From: CAIRTM01 sp963723235
Lineage (GTDB): Bacteria > Desulfobacterota > WTBG01 > CAIYCZ01 > CAIRTM01
Reading direction: 5' to 3'
Length of the DNA: 64,000 nt
Assembly: GCA_963723235.1 (NCBI GenBank)
Contig: CAVRPV010000010.1
Location: 124,001-188,000, forward strand
Shown here: positions 39,777-49,412 of the stretch, one piece after another
Layout of the letters: every line of letters starts with the position of its first letter
Numbering within the stretch: the stretch's first letter is position 1
Made by a program: the position numbers and the translations under genes
The notes under the pieces: generated by a model
What the model saw: the letters and a program-made list of their open reading frames with translations, nothing else
Databases searched by the model: none
Told to the model about the DNA's origin: nothing

Positions 39777-40064
39777 TGCTTTGCTGTTTGTGCAGGTTAA
39801 GAATACGCCGCCCTCAGACTGGATTCGGCTGGTTAGATATTGTCACAGCAGCCATATTTTGATACAGTAGTACATACACCATCCTCATGTTGACTAAAGC
39901 GAGAGGAAGGGTGGAGACACCACAAATGAGCCCTGGGGTTTACCTGCCGGATAAACAGCAGTGTCATTAACGACTTAAAAGATTGTGTAAGTAAAAATTA
40001 AAATTGCCCGGACGGAACTTGCAATAATTTGCGGAATCTGGAGCATGAAAGGACTGGTTTTTAA
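39777..40064. other. Intergenic region before gltX, 288 bases
   Basis: No credible open frame. Around 39895-39970 there is a locally structured segment with GGTG-GAGA-CACC (GNRA-like tetraloop, about 39911-39922) and GCCCTGGGGTTTACC. A possible promoter is TTGTCA-N17-TACAGT (about 39839-39867). The segment may be an RNA leader of gltX, but I recognise no known class. Confidence 0.4.
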
Positions 40065-41554
40065 ATGAGTGAGGTACGTGTACGTTTTGCACCATCTCCC
40101 ACCGGGTATCTGCATATCGGCGGGGCCCGAACAGCATTGTATAACTGGCTGTATGCGCGCAAGCATAACGGCACCTTTGTACTCAGAATTGAGGACACCG
40201 ACGAGGAGCGCTCAACCCGGGAGTCAATTGATGAGATTCTGGACGGGCTTACCTGGCTTGGCCTGCAATGGGATGAAGGACCGTTCTTTCAGACCGAGCG
40301 GCTCGAAGCGCATCAGGCGGCTGTGCAGCAGCTTTTGGAAAACGGCAATGCGTACCGCTGTTTTTGCACAAAGGAAGAATTGGAAGAGCGGCGGGTCTAT
40401 GCCCAGGAACACAAGCAGGACTATAAATACAACGGAGCCTGCCGTGAGCTGACCCCGCAGCAGGTTGAGGAACGCATGGCCGCCGGTCAGCCTTCGGTGG
40501 TGCGCTTTAAAACACCCAGAGAGGATGGCTTTGTCGCTTTTGAGGACCGGGTGTATGGTCGGGTCGAGAAACGTTATGAAGATATAGAGGATTTTGTTGT
40601 CATGCGCTCGGACGGAAAGCCGCTCTATCTTCTGTCCAGTGCCATAGATGACATGACCGACCGCATTACACATGTTATTCGCGGTCAGGACGGTCTTGGC
40701 AATACCCCGCGCCAGATACTCATCTTTAGTGCGCTCGGATATACCCCGCCGATCTATGCGCATATTTCGCTGACACTTGATACAAAAAAGGCAAAAATCT
40801 CCAAGCGCAAGCATGGAGAGGTTGTCACGGTGGCCTACTATAAGGATCGGGGCATTTTGCCCTGGGCCCTGTGCAATTTTCTGCTGCTTCTGGGGTGGTC
40901 TAATTCTGAAGATCTTGAGTTCTTTACGCGCGACGAGCTGATCAAGGCCTTTGATCTCAACGGAATCGCGCGGCATAACTCGGTTTTTAATTATACGCCG
41001 GGAGACGAGAGCAACTGGACCGATCCCAAGGCCGTTTCAATGAACGCGCGCTATATCAGCATGCTTGATATGGACGAGCTGCTGCCGTATGTGCGTGCGG
41101 AACTTGAGCGCAGCGGTTTGTGGCAGGATGCTTTTGATGCTGAAAAGAAGCAGTGGTTCCGTGACACCGTTGAACTTATCCGTACCCGGCTGCATACCAT
41201 TACTGATTTCTCAACACGGGGCGGCCTTATTTTGCTGATGACTTTGAGTTTGAAGAGCAGGCAATTGTTAAAAATTTGAAGAAAGATGAGCGGCTCCCGC
41301 GACTTCTGTCTGGTGCTGCCGATGCCCTTGCCGCTCTTGCTGTCTTTGATCATGCCACGATTGAACAGGCTTTGCGTGATTTTTGCGAAAGCGAGGGCGT
41401 GAAGCCCGGTCTTGTTATCAACGCGATCAGGGCCGCCTGCACGGGCCAGACAGCCGGCCCCGGTCTTTTTGAACTTGTCGCAATCATCGGGCAGGAGCGC
41501 ACTGTGGCGCGCATGAAGGCCGCCGCTGCTATGCTTGAACGCGGTGAGATCTAG
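40065..41554 (+). CDS. gltX: Glutamyl-tRNA synthetase, one frameshift
   Basis: About 497 residues. Class I synthetase: PSPTGYLHIGGARTALYNWL contains the HIGH-type motif, and KISKRKHG is the KMSKS motif, followed by the anticodon-binding helices. The frame is lost near 41222 in CACGGGGCGG, where one G is missing; restoring it gives GRPYFADDFEFEEQ, and the frame then runs to 41554. It charges tRNA-Glu for translation and tetrapyrrole synthesis. An essential gene, so the break is best read as an error. Confidence 0.95.
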
Positions 41555-41564
41555 AGAAATAAAA

Positions 41565-41600
41565 CGGCAAGATCTCTCCCTGCGGTCGAGATGACACACA
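41565..41600. repeat. Palindromic repeat-like element
   Basis: GGCAAGATCTCTCCCTGCGG followed by TCGAGATGACA, with ATCTC/GAGAT arms, resembles short dispersed palindromes (pattern AGATCCCTC...GGGATGACA) scattered between genes in many bacterial genomes. Only one copy is seen in the window, so the assignment is tentative. Confidence 0.35.
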
Positions 41601-41677
41601 GATAAAAATGGCTATATCTTTTTGTGAAATGCTCTAGCATCGCAGAATTATTTCATCTCATCCACGGATTACACGCT

Positions 41678-42660
41678 ATGCCCTGCAACAAGCACTATGA
41701 AATGCTTCGCAAGGTGAGTAGAACGTTCGCGCTCTCCATTGAGCAGCTTCCCCCGCCGGTTTGCGATATTATTACCATTGCCTACCTGATGTTCCGTGTT
41801 TCCGACTGCATTGAAGATCATGACACTATGCCGCCAGAGCGCAAGGCGCAATTGCTTCGCCTGTGGGCAGATGTGCTGCAGGGGCATGAACCAATTGAAA
41901 AATTCCTGCAGGGCATGTCCGATATTGAAGCCAAAGGCGACCCCGAAATCGAAGTTGCTTTGCAGGCCGATGAAGTCCTTAATGCCTTAAACGAGTTGCC
42001 GCACATCCCGCGCGATATTCTTATTAGGCATGTGTGCGACACATCACAAGGCATGGCGCGCTGGCAGGAGCACGGCCCCTTTGTCGAGGACGAGGCTGCC
42101 ATGGATGATTACATGCTCGAGGTTGCCGGACGTGTGGGCTATCTGTTGACCGAGGTGTTTGCCTGGTATGATCCGAAGATTGCTGTGCGCAGTGAAATAC
42201 TCATGAAGCTCGGTCGTGAATTCGGCCTTGCACTGCAAACCGTGAACATCATTCGCGGCATGCGCAAGGACTATGAGCGCGGCTGGGTGTTTGTGCCACA
42301 ATGCATGTATGAAGCTGAAGGGCTGACGCGCGACAGCATGTTTTTACCTGAGAATTGTGAGCGTGCCATGCGCGTGGTAGCACGCCTTGCCGACAAGGCC
42401 GAGCAACATCTGCGCAACGGGCTTGAATACATTATGCTGCTGCCTTCGAGCCAGCGGCGCATCCGTTTGTTTTGTATCTGGCCGCTTCTGTTCGCGGTTA
42501 AAACACTGGCTCTCAGCCGCAGCAATCCGGCTGTCATATCATCCGAAGCCAAGATTACCCGCCCCAAGTCAAGCGCATTGTCGCAGTTTCGTCCATGATC
42601 TGGTGGTCTGATTGGCTGCTGCGCTGCTATTATCGGCTTCTGTCAAAAACAGCGCATTAA
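41678..42660 (+). CDS. Squalene/phytoene synthase family protein, frameshift near the end
   Basis: About 328 residues. The family's first acidic motif is VSDCIEDHD (positions equivalent to DxxxD), and the second region is RVGYLLTEVFAWYD; LALQTVNIIRGMRKDYERG follows, with the conserved helix that binds the second prenyl diphosphate. The enzyme condenses two farnesyl- or geranylgeranyl-diphosphate molecules head to head. The frame is lost near 42557 in CCGCCCCAAG (one C short); restored, it ends VSSMIWWSDWLLRCYYRLL at 42660. No carotenoid or hopanoid genes lie nearby, so the product is open. ATG 41678 is chosen for the homologous start PCNKHYEMLRKVSRTF. Confidence 0.85.
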
Positions 42661-42752
42661 TGCGTGGCTGTTGACCCGAATATTTTGCTAGGGGGCTAAT
42701 GGTTACAGCGCCCTTTTTTGTTGAATTCGTCGCCCAGAAAGACAAGGAATCC

Positions 42753-43043
42753 ATGACAAACGAAGTTGCATCCCGGCCTGATATTGAAGTTACTTGTATG
42801 AACTGTAAGGCTTGTTGTTGCCGCCAGGAAGCGATGCTTTTTAACGACACCGAAGTGCCCGATAATTTAATTGAGATAAATACGCAGGGAGAAAGATGCA
42901 TGGTGCGGCTGGCAGATGGCTGGTGTAAAGCCCTGGATCGGAATACCATGACGTGTACGATCTACGAGAAGCGGCCATGGATTTGCTGTGAATTTGAGAT
43001 GGGTGAATACGAGTGTATTTCCGCGCGAGCCGTTAATCTGTAG
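42753..43043 (+). CDS. Small YkgJ-family cysteine-cluster protein
   Basis: 96 residues with CMNCKACCC (residues 15-23) and later C-terminal Cys (MTCTIYEKRPWICCEF), the zinc/iron-chelating cluster pattern. The C-terminal YEKRPWICCEFEMG matches the typical end of this family. An alternative ATG at 42699 adds 18 residues; neither has a well-spaced ribosome site. Small relative of the protein at 28.5 kb. Function unknown. Confidence 0.78.
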   Translation: MTNEVASRPDIEVTCMNCKACCCRQEAMLFNDTEVPDNLIEINTQGERCMVRLADGWCKALDRNTMTCTIYEKRPWICCEFEMGEYECISARAVNL

Positions 43044-43215
43044 ATTGTTTACTCAACATACATCAAGAAAATGCATAACAAACCAATGAACCGGACGGAA
43101 AATACGTCTGTGCAGAATTGAAAAAAATTTAAAATTGTAGCGGGTTACGCATGTTCGCATAGCCGCCGGTTATCATGAATCGTTGGGTTGCGGGCAACAA
43201 AGGAAAGAAAGGAAG

Positions 43216-43809
43216 ATGGGAAGTAAGGTTATGAACATCAATCCAACAAAGATAGTATGCGTAGGTCTTAACTACAAAAAACATGCGGTTGAAATGGGCA
43301 AGGAATTACCGGAAGAACCGATCCTGTTTATGAAGCCTCCATCGTCGATTATTTAAGATGGTGATGAGATTAAGTATCCCGCGATGTCGAAGCAGGTCGA
43401 CTATGAGGCTGAGCTGGCAATTGTAATGGGAGAGGGTGGTAGAATTGCGGGTTTTACGTGTGCCAATGATGTTACGGCCCGTGATCTCCAGCGTAAGGAC
43501 GGGCAATGGACTCGTGCAAAGTCATTTGATACATTTTGTCCCATAGGTCCGGAAATCGTCCGGGTAGATGATCCGAACACGTTAGGTATTAAAGCAATCT
43601 TAAACGGTAACATAGTCCAGGATTCGAATACATCGGACATGATTTTTAGCGTAGAAGAGATCGTTGCTTTCATTTCGCAGGTTATGACTCTGAATAAGGA
43701 TGATATTATTTTAACCGGTACTCCCAGCGGTATCGGCCCAATGAAAAAGGGTGATGAAATAGTTATTGAGATCGAGCAGATTGGAACTTTAAGGAATAGA
43801 GTGACGTAA
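43216..43809 (+). CDS. Fumarylacetoacetate hydrolase-family protein with in-frame stop
   Basis: From ATG 43216 the frame reads KIVCVGLNYKKHAVEMG, PILFMKPPSSII, then TAA at 43354-43356, and continues in the same frame with DGDEIKYP, VDYEAELAIVMGE, GFTCANDVTARDLQRKDGQW and GTPSGIGPMKKGD. These are the metal-binding Glu/Asp motifs of the FAH family (FAHD1, 2-hydroxyhepta-diene-dioate isomerase-like), about 197 residues. Unlike other broken genes here, this is a nonsense change, not an indel: an error, a true pseudogene or rare readthrough. UAA is not a selenocysteine or pyrrolysine codon. The gene is relatively A+T-rich compared with its neighbours. Confidence 0.78.
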
Positions 43810-43850
43810 ATGGGCAGCATTTAAAAAGAGAGCAGGGCCGGTCACATCTA

Positions 43851-45095
43851 TCAGCAGGAAGCCTCCAGAATAGCGATGCACCGGGCTGTGTTTCTGTTGT
43901 GCGGCGCAACCTTGGCGCAGGCATACAGATGATCGAGAGCCGCCTGTTTTTTACCAAGCTTGGCATCAACCACGCCGCGTAACTGACGGGCCTGGGCCTC
44001 TTCGGGGTAGACGGTAATGGCCTGATCAAGGTATGGAATTGATTCGCGGTATTTTTTCTGCAGGATGTTGGCCTTGGCCATCAAAACCAACCCGGTATAG
44101 TCTTTCGGGGCCAGCGCAAGGGCCTGTTGCAGCAGGCCTTCACCTTCACTGTATTTTTTGGCCATCAGGGCTGACTCGGCATCAGTCTGTTTATCGATTG
44201 CCGGCTTAAGCAGACGCAGGCGTGCGGTTGAATCCATATAGCGTTCGCTGTACACCGGAGCGGACATGGAACGTGCGTATTTAGTTTTAGCCTCACTGAG
44301 CATGCTGTTATAGCGTTCCGTGCTCATGGGATGCGTTGAAAACATTTGTTCAATCATATTGGGTTCACTTTTACCAAGCCCGCGCAGTATCTCCATGAGT
44401 CCGATCATGCCTTGCGGACTGTATCCAGCCTTGCACATGTATTCAAGACCGAGCGAATCAGCCTGGCGCTCATCAGAGCGGCTGTATGTTGCAATCAGGA
44501 GTCCGGCCGCAATGCCGCCAAGGCCCAGGGCAAGGGCCGCAGAGTCGCTGTCGACCTGCGTTGCCAGCAGAATGCCAAGCCCTGCCACGGCTATGCCGGT
44601 CAGGGTTTGCTGCGACATGCGCTGTGCTGTATGGCGGGCGCAGACATGGCCGATTTCATGTCCCAGCAGTGCCGCGAGTTCAGCTTCGTTGTGCACAGAC
44701 AGCAGAATGCCGCGTGTTGCGCAGATTGTGCCGCCTGGAAATGCATAGGCATTAATGTAGTTGGCATTAACCGCATTAAAAGCGTAGGGCATCTCCGGCC
44801 GATGCGAAACTTTTCCGAGTTTGCGGCCGACACCGTTCACGTAGTCTTGCAGGGCTTTATCCTGAACACGGCCATAGTCCTGTGATATTTGATCCGGGGA
44901 ATTTTGTTTGTCAATGGCAATCTCCTGCGACGGACTCATCAGGGAAAGTTGCCGCTGGCCGGTCACAGGATTAATAGCGCAACCGACAAGCAAGCCCCCG
45001 CCAGCCAGGGCAAGCAGGGTCAGCATGTCGCGCCGGGTGAGATTCCCGGACGGGTCGGCATGTTCAAAGTAATCGTTTGATATCGTGTTTTTCAT
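43851..45095 (-). CDS. M48-family metallopeptidase with TPR tail (BepA-like lipoprotein)
   Basis: 414 residues, intact. RRDMLTLLALAGGGLLVGC ends in a lipobox, with a twin-Arg-like RR before it. Zinc motif LLGHEIGHVCARH (HExxH), with the third ligand in SRSDERQADSLG. The C-terminal third has tetratricopeptide-like helices (EGEGLLQQALALAPKDYTG, SIPYLDQAITVYPEEAQ). The arrangement matches BepA/YfgC, a periplasmic protease and chaperone for outer-membrane protein assembly. It is divergent from the thioredoxin-like gene. Confidence 0.9.
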   Translation of the reverse strand: MKNTISNDYFEHADPSGNLTRRDMLTLLALAGGGLLVGCAINPVTGQRQLSLMSPSQEIAIDKQNSPDQISQDYGRVQDKALQDYVNGVGRKLGKVSHRPEMPYAFNAVNANYINAYAFPGGTICATRGILLSVHNEAELAALLGHEIGHVCARHTAQRMSQQTLTGIAVAGLGILLATQVDSDSAALALGLGGIAAGLLIATYSRSDERQADSLGLEYMCKAGYSPQGMIGLMEILRGLGKSEPNMIEQMFSTHPMSTERYNSMLSEAKTKYARSMSAPVYSERYMDSTARLRLLKPAIDKQTDAESALMAKKYSEGEGLLQQALALAPKDYTGLVLMAKANILQKKYRESIPYLDQAITVYPEEAQARQLRGVVDAKLGKKQAALDHLYACAKVAPHNRNTARCIAILEASC

Positions 45096-45196
45096 AGCCC
45101 GGACTCCAATGGTGTTGTTTCGGCCGTAAAAGGTCAGACATTGTTCATAGCGCGTTTAGCTTTGCTTAGCGTCATGTCGCCGACCATTTACTCTCT

Positions 45197-45226
45197 ATAA
45201 TAATACCACAATAAGGATATTTTCAA
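45197..45226 (-). promoter_or_regulatory. Sigma-70-like promoter for the M48 peptidase gene
   Basis: Minus strand TTGAAA (45226-45221), 18-base spacer, TATTAT (45202-45197). The start codon lies about 100 bases downstream. Confidence 0.5.
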
Positions 45227-45328
45227 GGAGAAATGAATTTCTACTTACCTGCATGCAATGGCCATCGCCGGGAATGCATTGGAATCACTTCAGTTGCTTG
45301 CTGTCGGCCTCACATGCATAATTAGACG

Positions 45329-45357
45329 TTGACCGCTTATGCTTTTTACCTTATGAT
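45329..45357 (+). promoter_or_regulatory. Sigma-70 promoter for the thioredoxin-like operon
   Basis: TTGACC (45329-45334), 17-base spacer, TATGAT (45352-45357), about 50 bases before the chosen ATG at 45417. Confidence 0.75.
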
Positions 45358-45416
45358 TTCAGCTGTGCCGCAGCACCGATATGCGTATGTATTTCAATTT
45401 TGCAAGGGAGCGCACC

Positions 45417-47096
45417 ATGAAATCTGCACACTATCTGTACCTTGGCCTCGCGTGCCTGTGTCTTTTGTATACGTCTCCGGCGCAAGCCCTGAATGTTGGT
45501 GATCCATTCCCTGATTTCAGCGTCAACAACACACTGAGCCCCGAGCACAGTGCCTACCTCAAGCTGCCGCTGGGCGGAAAGGTTTCGCTCAAGGATATCC
45601 CGCACGAGGTCATCATCGTTGAGTTTTTAAATGTGTATTGCCATACCTGCAGGGGCCAGGTTCCCATTTTCAACGAACTGCTGCAGGCCATTGCCGCTGA
45701 TCCGAACCTGCGCGACAAGGTCTGTCTGCTGGGTTTGGCGGTCGGCAACTCGGTTGAAGAAATCGCGACATTTACCCAGGAGTTCGGGCCCAAGTATCCG
45801 ATACTCAGTGATCAGGACAAAGTTTTGTTCAACAGCACGGGCAATATACGCGGCACGCCTCACACCTATGTTATCCGCAGGGGCGATATGGGTTTCATAG
45901 TCGATTATCACGCCGGCGGCGTGTCATCGCCCGCCCTCTATCTCGACAGCATTCGCCACACGCTGCGCAGCAGTCTTGTCGGCACTGAGCCCGGCAATAT
46001 ACTGCCGCCCCTGACGTTCAAGGCGGCCGGTAAAAAAGTCAGCACACAGTCCCTGGCCGGTGAGCGTTACATGCTCTATTTTGGTTCTTCACTGGCCCGC
46101 GAGGTTGAAAGCGACTTGCGCATCATGGCAGTGCAGCTTGACGTGCTCAAAAAATTCGCCGTGAGCAGCAAGGTTAACATATACGTTTTTCCCCCGAGCG
46201 ATTCCGGCTCTGTTGCGCAGGACATACCGGAACCCCTCATGAGCGCGCGCGATAAGGGTAATGCCATTCGGGCGCAACTGGGAATTGAAAACCAGCCGGT
46301 TGTGCTTGCGGTCAATACATACGGCCGGGTCGTCTACCGGGGCGAGTCAATTACCCTGCCTGCTGCTGACCAACTCATTACCGGGGTCGAATACAAGCCG
46401 GTGCCGAAGCTGAGTCCTCAGGAGATTCAGGACCTGATACGGAAGCGCGTTGAGGCCTCCGGGCACACGGTTGCGGAAATAGAGCGCCTGACGCTTGAAA
46501 ATCGGCAGGATTTGTATGTGATTACTGTTGCCCCGCAGGGCAGCGGTGTTTTCATTTTCGCGCGCCTTGAATCCGGCATTACCATGTGTGACGTGTGCCA
46601 TGACAGCCATTTTGTGTATTTGTTCGATCAGGCGGGCACGGTAATAGATTTTATCCCCCTTGAGCTTACCAAGTACGGTAATATTGCCTGGACCGATGAG
46701 GACAGTGCGAAGATGAAAAAGAACCTCGTGGGCCATAATATTTTTGAACCGTTTGTGTTTAACCCCGCAGTTGATGCCGTTACGATGGCTACCATGTCCT
46801 CAAGCATGATATACGAGGCTATGAACAGGGCCCGGCAGCATTTTCAGGATTTTTACGAGTACCGATTTCGCGAGGCATACTGGCAAAACCAGTGTTTTTC
46901 GGTTATATGTAAGGTGAAGAAACTGGCTGAGATCAGCAGCAAGAAACCTGATTTTGTATTTGACGACAGCTCGCTTCAGCAGATGATGAAGGATAATTCA
47001 TTACAGGGATGCCCGACCGGTGGTATGTACATCGTGCTTGACGGTGATGTGCTGTGCAGCCAGCACGGCTTGAACATGCAGGGCTGCGCGCACTGA
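45417..47096 (+). CDS. Exported TlpA/thioredoxin-fold protein with C-terminal FMN-bind-like domain
   Basis: 559 residues, intact, from ATG 45417 (AGGGAG upstream). Signal peptide residues 1-24. N-terminal redoxin domain: VGDPFPDFSVNN, FLNVYCHTCRGQVPIFNELL with the CHTC active site, and RGTPHTYVI (cis-Pro loop). A second thioredoxin-like domain lacks the CxxC. The C-terminal region has MCDVCHDSHFVYLFDQAG, a CxxCH of c-type-haem form, and VDAVTMATMSSSMIYEA, which resembles the flavin-attachment SGATxTS segment of FMN_bind domains. Together this suggests a periplasmic thiol or electron-transfer protein. A second thioredoxin gene follows after 26 bases. Confidence 0.75.
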   Translation: MKSAHYLYLGLACLCLLYTSPAQALNVGDPFPDFSVNNTLSPEHSAYLKLPLGGKVSLKDIPHEVIIVEFLNVYCHTCRGQVPIFNELLQAIAADPNLRDKVCLLGLAVGNSVEEIATFTQEFGPKYPILSDQDKVLFNSTGNIRGTPHTYVIRRGDMGFIVDYHAGGVSSPALYLDSIRHTLRSSLVGTEPGNILPPLTFKAAGKKVSTQSLAGERYMLYFGSSLAREVESDLRIMAVQLDVLKKFAVSSKVNIYVFPPSDSGSVAQDIPEPLMSARDKGNAIRAQLGIENQPVVLAVNTYGRVVYRGESITLPAADQLITGVEYKPVPKLSPQEIQDLIRKRVEASGHTVAEIERLTLENRQDLYVITVAPQGSGVFIFARLESGITMCDVCHDSHFVYLFDQAGTVIDFIPLELTKYGNIAWTDEDSAKMKKNLVGHNIFEPFVFNPAVDAVTMATMSSSMIYEAMNRARQHFQDFYEYRFREAYWQNQCFSVICKVKKLAEISSKKPDFVFDDSSLQQMMKDNSLQGCPTGGMYIVLDGDVLCSQHGLNMQGCAH

Positions 47097-47122
47097 CAAG
47101 CGCTCGTAGGGGTTTTGCAGAT

Positions 47123-47622
47123 ATGCGGATAATAAAAAATGTACTTCGCCGTCAGGGGAGCTGTTTATTCTGCCTGATAGCGCTTCTGGCGCTTATGTGC
47201 GCGCCCGGCCTGAGTCGCACCGTGCAAAGCTGAGAACGCTGAAGGATTTTTCAGCCTTCAGCTTTATTGACAACCACGAAATAAACACTGCCGATATGCG
47301 CGGAAATATCATCGTGATGGTGTTCGGCTCAATCTACTGCAAGCCCTGTGTTGAGCTATTGCCCGTCATGAAGATGCTGCATGAACGCTATGTGCACAGT
47401 GACGTGCGTATCATCCTGCTTGATATCGACATGGCAGTTTCTCCCGTACTTCAGCGTGAATTTGTTGAACGGCATGCCATTAAAGAACCCTATATCAACA
47501 ATGCGCTCAACATCGCACGGGACAATAAGGTGTACATGCTGCCGACAACCTTGATCGTTGATCGTGACGGCGAAATCGTCAAACGTATGTACGGTTTCAA
47601 AAAGCTCGAAAAGTTTGAGTAG
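47123..47622 (+). CDS. Exported thioredoxin-fold protein, frameshift after the signal peptide
   Basis: ATG 47123 opens a signal peptide (basic start, then LFCLIALLALMCAPG). The frame then shifts at about 47225-47235 and continues LRTLKDFSAFSFIDN, VMVFGSIYCKPCVELLPVMKML (active site CKPC), and MLPTTLIVDRDGEIVKRMYG. The visible product ends at TAG 47622, but an in-register Ser/Glu-rich extension in another frame to 47782 hints at a longer protein; I cannot decide. It is co-directional with the larger thioredoxin-like gene and probably its partner. Confidence 0.7.
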
Positions 47623-47842
47623 ATTATTAAAAAAATTGCGGCCTTCTATTGCCGGACCAGAGAGTCCTGAAAGGGTTGTCAGTTCCGATAACGATACGAT
47701 TCAAGGAGGCTGTGATAGTCCCGAGACTGATGAGAATCCTGAGAATGCGGAGATCCCTGCGCTTCAAGAGCATCATCCATAACAGTTTTTAATCCAGGTT
47801 CCGGAGCATGGTTGCTCGCCGATAGTGTGAGGGAGATACATA

Positions 47843-48746
47843 ATGCAAATCGGTATCGTTGGCCTCGGAAGAATGGGTATGAACATGGCCGTGCGCCTGA
47901 TACAGGGCGGCCATGATGTCTGTTGCTACAACCGCACCATTGAGAAGGCGCATCAACTTGCCACGCCAGGGCGCCCGCGCGGCAGACTCCCCCGCTGAGC
48001 TTATAGCCATGCTTGATCAGCCGCGGATTGTCTGGTTGATGCTGCCCAGCGGAGCAACAACCCGTGAACATATAGAGCTGTTTGCGGGGCTGATGTCAGC
48101 AGGGGATATCCTGGTTGACGGCAGTAACTCCTCGTTCAAGGATGATGCGGTGAATCGCGGCATCCTGCAGTCGAAAAAAATCCGCTACCTTGATGCCGGG
48201 GTGTCAGGCGGTATCTGGGGTCTGCAGGTCGGCTACTGCACTATGCTCGGTGGTGAGCGCGATGCCTTTGATCATATTGAACCGCTGCTCAAAACACTGG
48301 CTCCGGAAAAAGGGTATCTGTACTGCGGTCCGTGCGGAGCAGGCCACTTTACCAAGATGATTCATAACGGTATTGAATATGCCATGATGCAGGCCTATGC
48401 CGAAGGGTTTGCCCTGCTTGAGTCATCTCCCTATCGCGAACATCTGCACCTTGATGAAATCGCCGGCCTATGGAACCGCGGCAGCGTTATTCGCTCCTGG
48501 CTGCTGGAGCTGCTCGAATCAGCGCTTGCCGGGGATGACAGCCTTCAGGGGCTGGAACCCTTTGTCGATGATTCCGGTGAAGGGCGCTGGACTGTCATGC
48601 AGGCCATCGAGTCGGGTACCCCGGCACCGGTCATTGCGCAGTCACTGTTTGAGCGTTTTGCGTCCCGTGGGGATGCTGATTTTTCAAGAAAAATACTTGC
48701 CGCGCTTCGTAACCAGTTTGGCGGGCATGCTGTAAAAAACAAATAG
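47843..48746 (+). CDS. gnd: 6-phosphogluconate dehydrogenase, short NAD-type, one frameshift
   Basis: About 301 residues from ATG 47843 (GGGAGA upstream). The Rossmann motif is IGIVGLGRMGMNMAVRL; then WLMLPSGATTREHI, DAGVSGGIWGLQVGYCTMLGG (substrate loop), HFTKMIHNGIEYAMMQAYAEG (catalytic Lys and Asn) and a short helical domain. This is the 300-residue GntZ/YqeC type. The frame breaks at about 47965 (QLA / QGARAADSPAEL). It decarboxylates 6-phosphogluconate to ribulose 5-phosphate. Confidence 0.88.
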
Positions 48747-48783
48747 CCATCAAACAATTGAGCCTATTTCACAGGAGATTGCC

Positions 48784-49302
48784 ATGCCCGGTTTTCGTTT
48801 TGATTTGACCTCGGAATCCGCTGATATTACCCCTGCAATTCAGGTTTTGCTGCAGACCTATACCGACAATATTCCGTATCCGCATAAGTTTAACGACGCG
48901 CTTCTTAAGTGCCTTCTCACCAATCTTGATTTTGTCGTCAAGAACAACCTGTGGAAGGAGCATGTCGAGCACGAGGTCGCCACGCTCAGGCCGATTCTTG
49001 AGATGATCGGAAGCTGGATACCGGAAAAAGGCGCTGACCGCGCCCTGTACGGCATGTATGAGGGCAATTCATGCAATTATCAATTGTTCGAGAAAATTGA
49101 GGTTTTGGACTGTGAGCGGCGCTTTCAATGTCCCTACAAGGAGATGCTCGACATTGTAAGCGTACTCGGGACAATCGACCTGACCTGGGAAGATGTTCAT
49201 ACCAAGTGGTGCATTCCCCTGTGGAAGGGCTTTGCCGCAACAATCGGTGTTGAGATTGAGGTTGAGCCCGGCGAGACCTGCTGCGTGCGTATAAAGAAAT
49301 AG
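48784..49302 (+). CDS. Conserved hypothetical protein
   Basis: 172 residues with CAGGAG 7 bases before ATG 48784. No family recognised. Seven Cys are spread through it (CLLT, SCNYQ, DCERRFQC, KWCIP, ETCCVR); WEDVHTKWCIPLWKGFAATIG near the end looks like a compact alpha/beta fold resembling amino-thiazoline hydrolase or 4-vinyl-reductase-like domains, but this is not secure. No signal peptide. It lies between gnd and the deacetylase gene in the same direction. Confidence 0.55.
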   Translation: MPGFRFDLTSESADITPAIQVLLQTYTDNIPYPHKFNDALLKCLLTNLDFVVKNNLWKEHVEHEVATLRPILEMIGSWIPEKGADRALYGMYEGNSCNYQLFEKIEVLDCERRFQCPYKEMLDIVSVLGTIDLTWEDVHTKWCIPLWKGFAATIGVEIEVEPGETCCVRIKK

Positions 49303-49412
49303 GTGCGGTATCCGGCTGTGGAAAGCTCCGGTAGAGCAATTAATCGGTTGGTATACTCGAAACCATTGCTGTTTTAATGCATTAGACAGGATGTTACAGG
49401 AGATACACTGAT

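Noticed and set aside
43354..43356. Recoded stop in the FAH-family gene
   Set aside because: The codon is UAA, not UGA or UAG, and no SECIS or PYLIS-like hairpin is evident.
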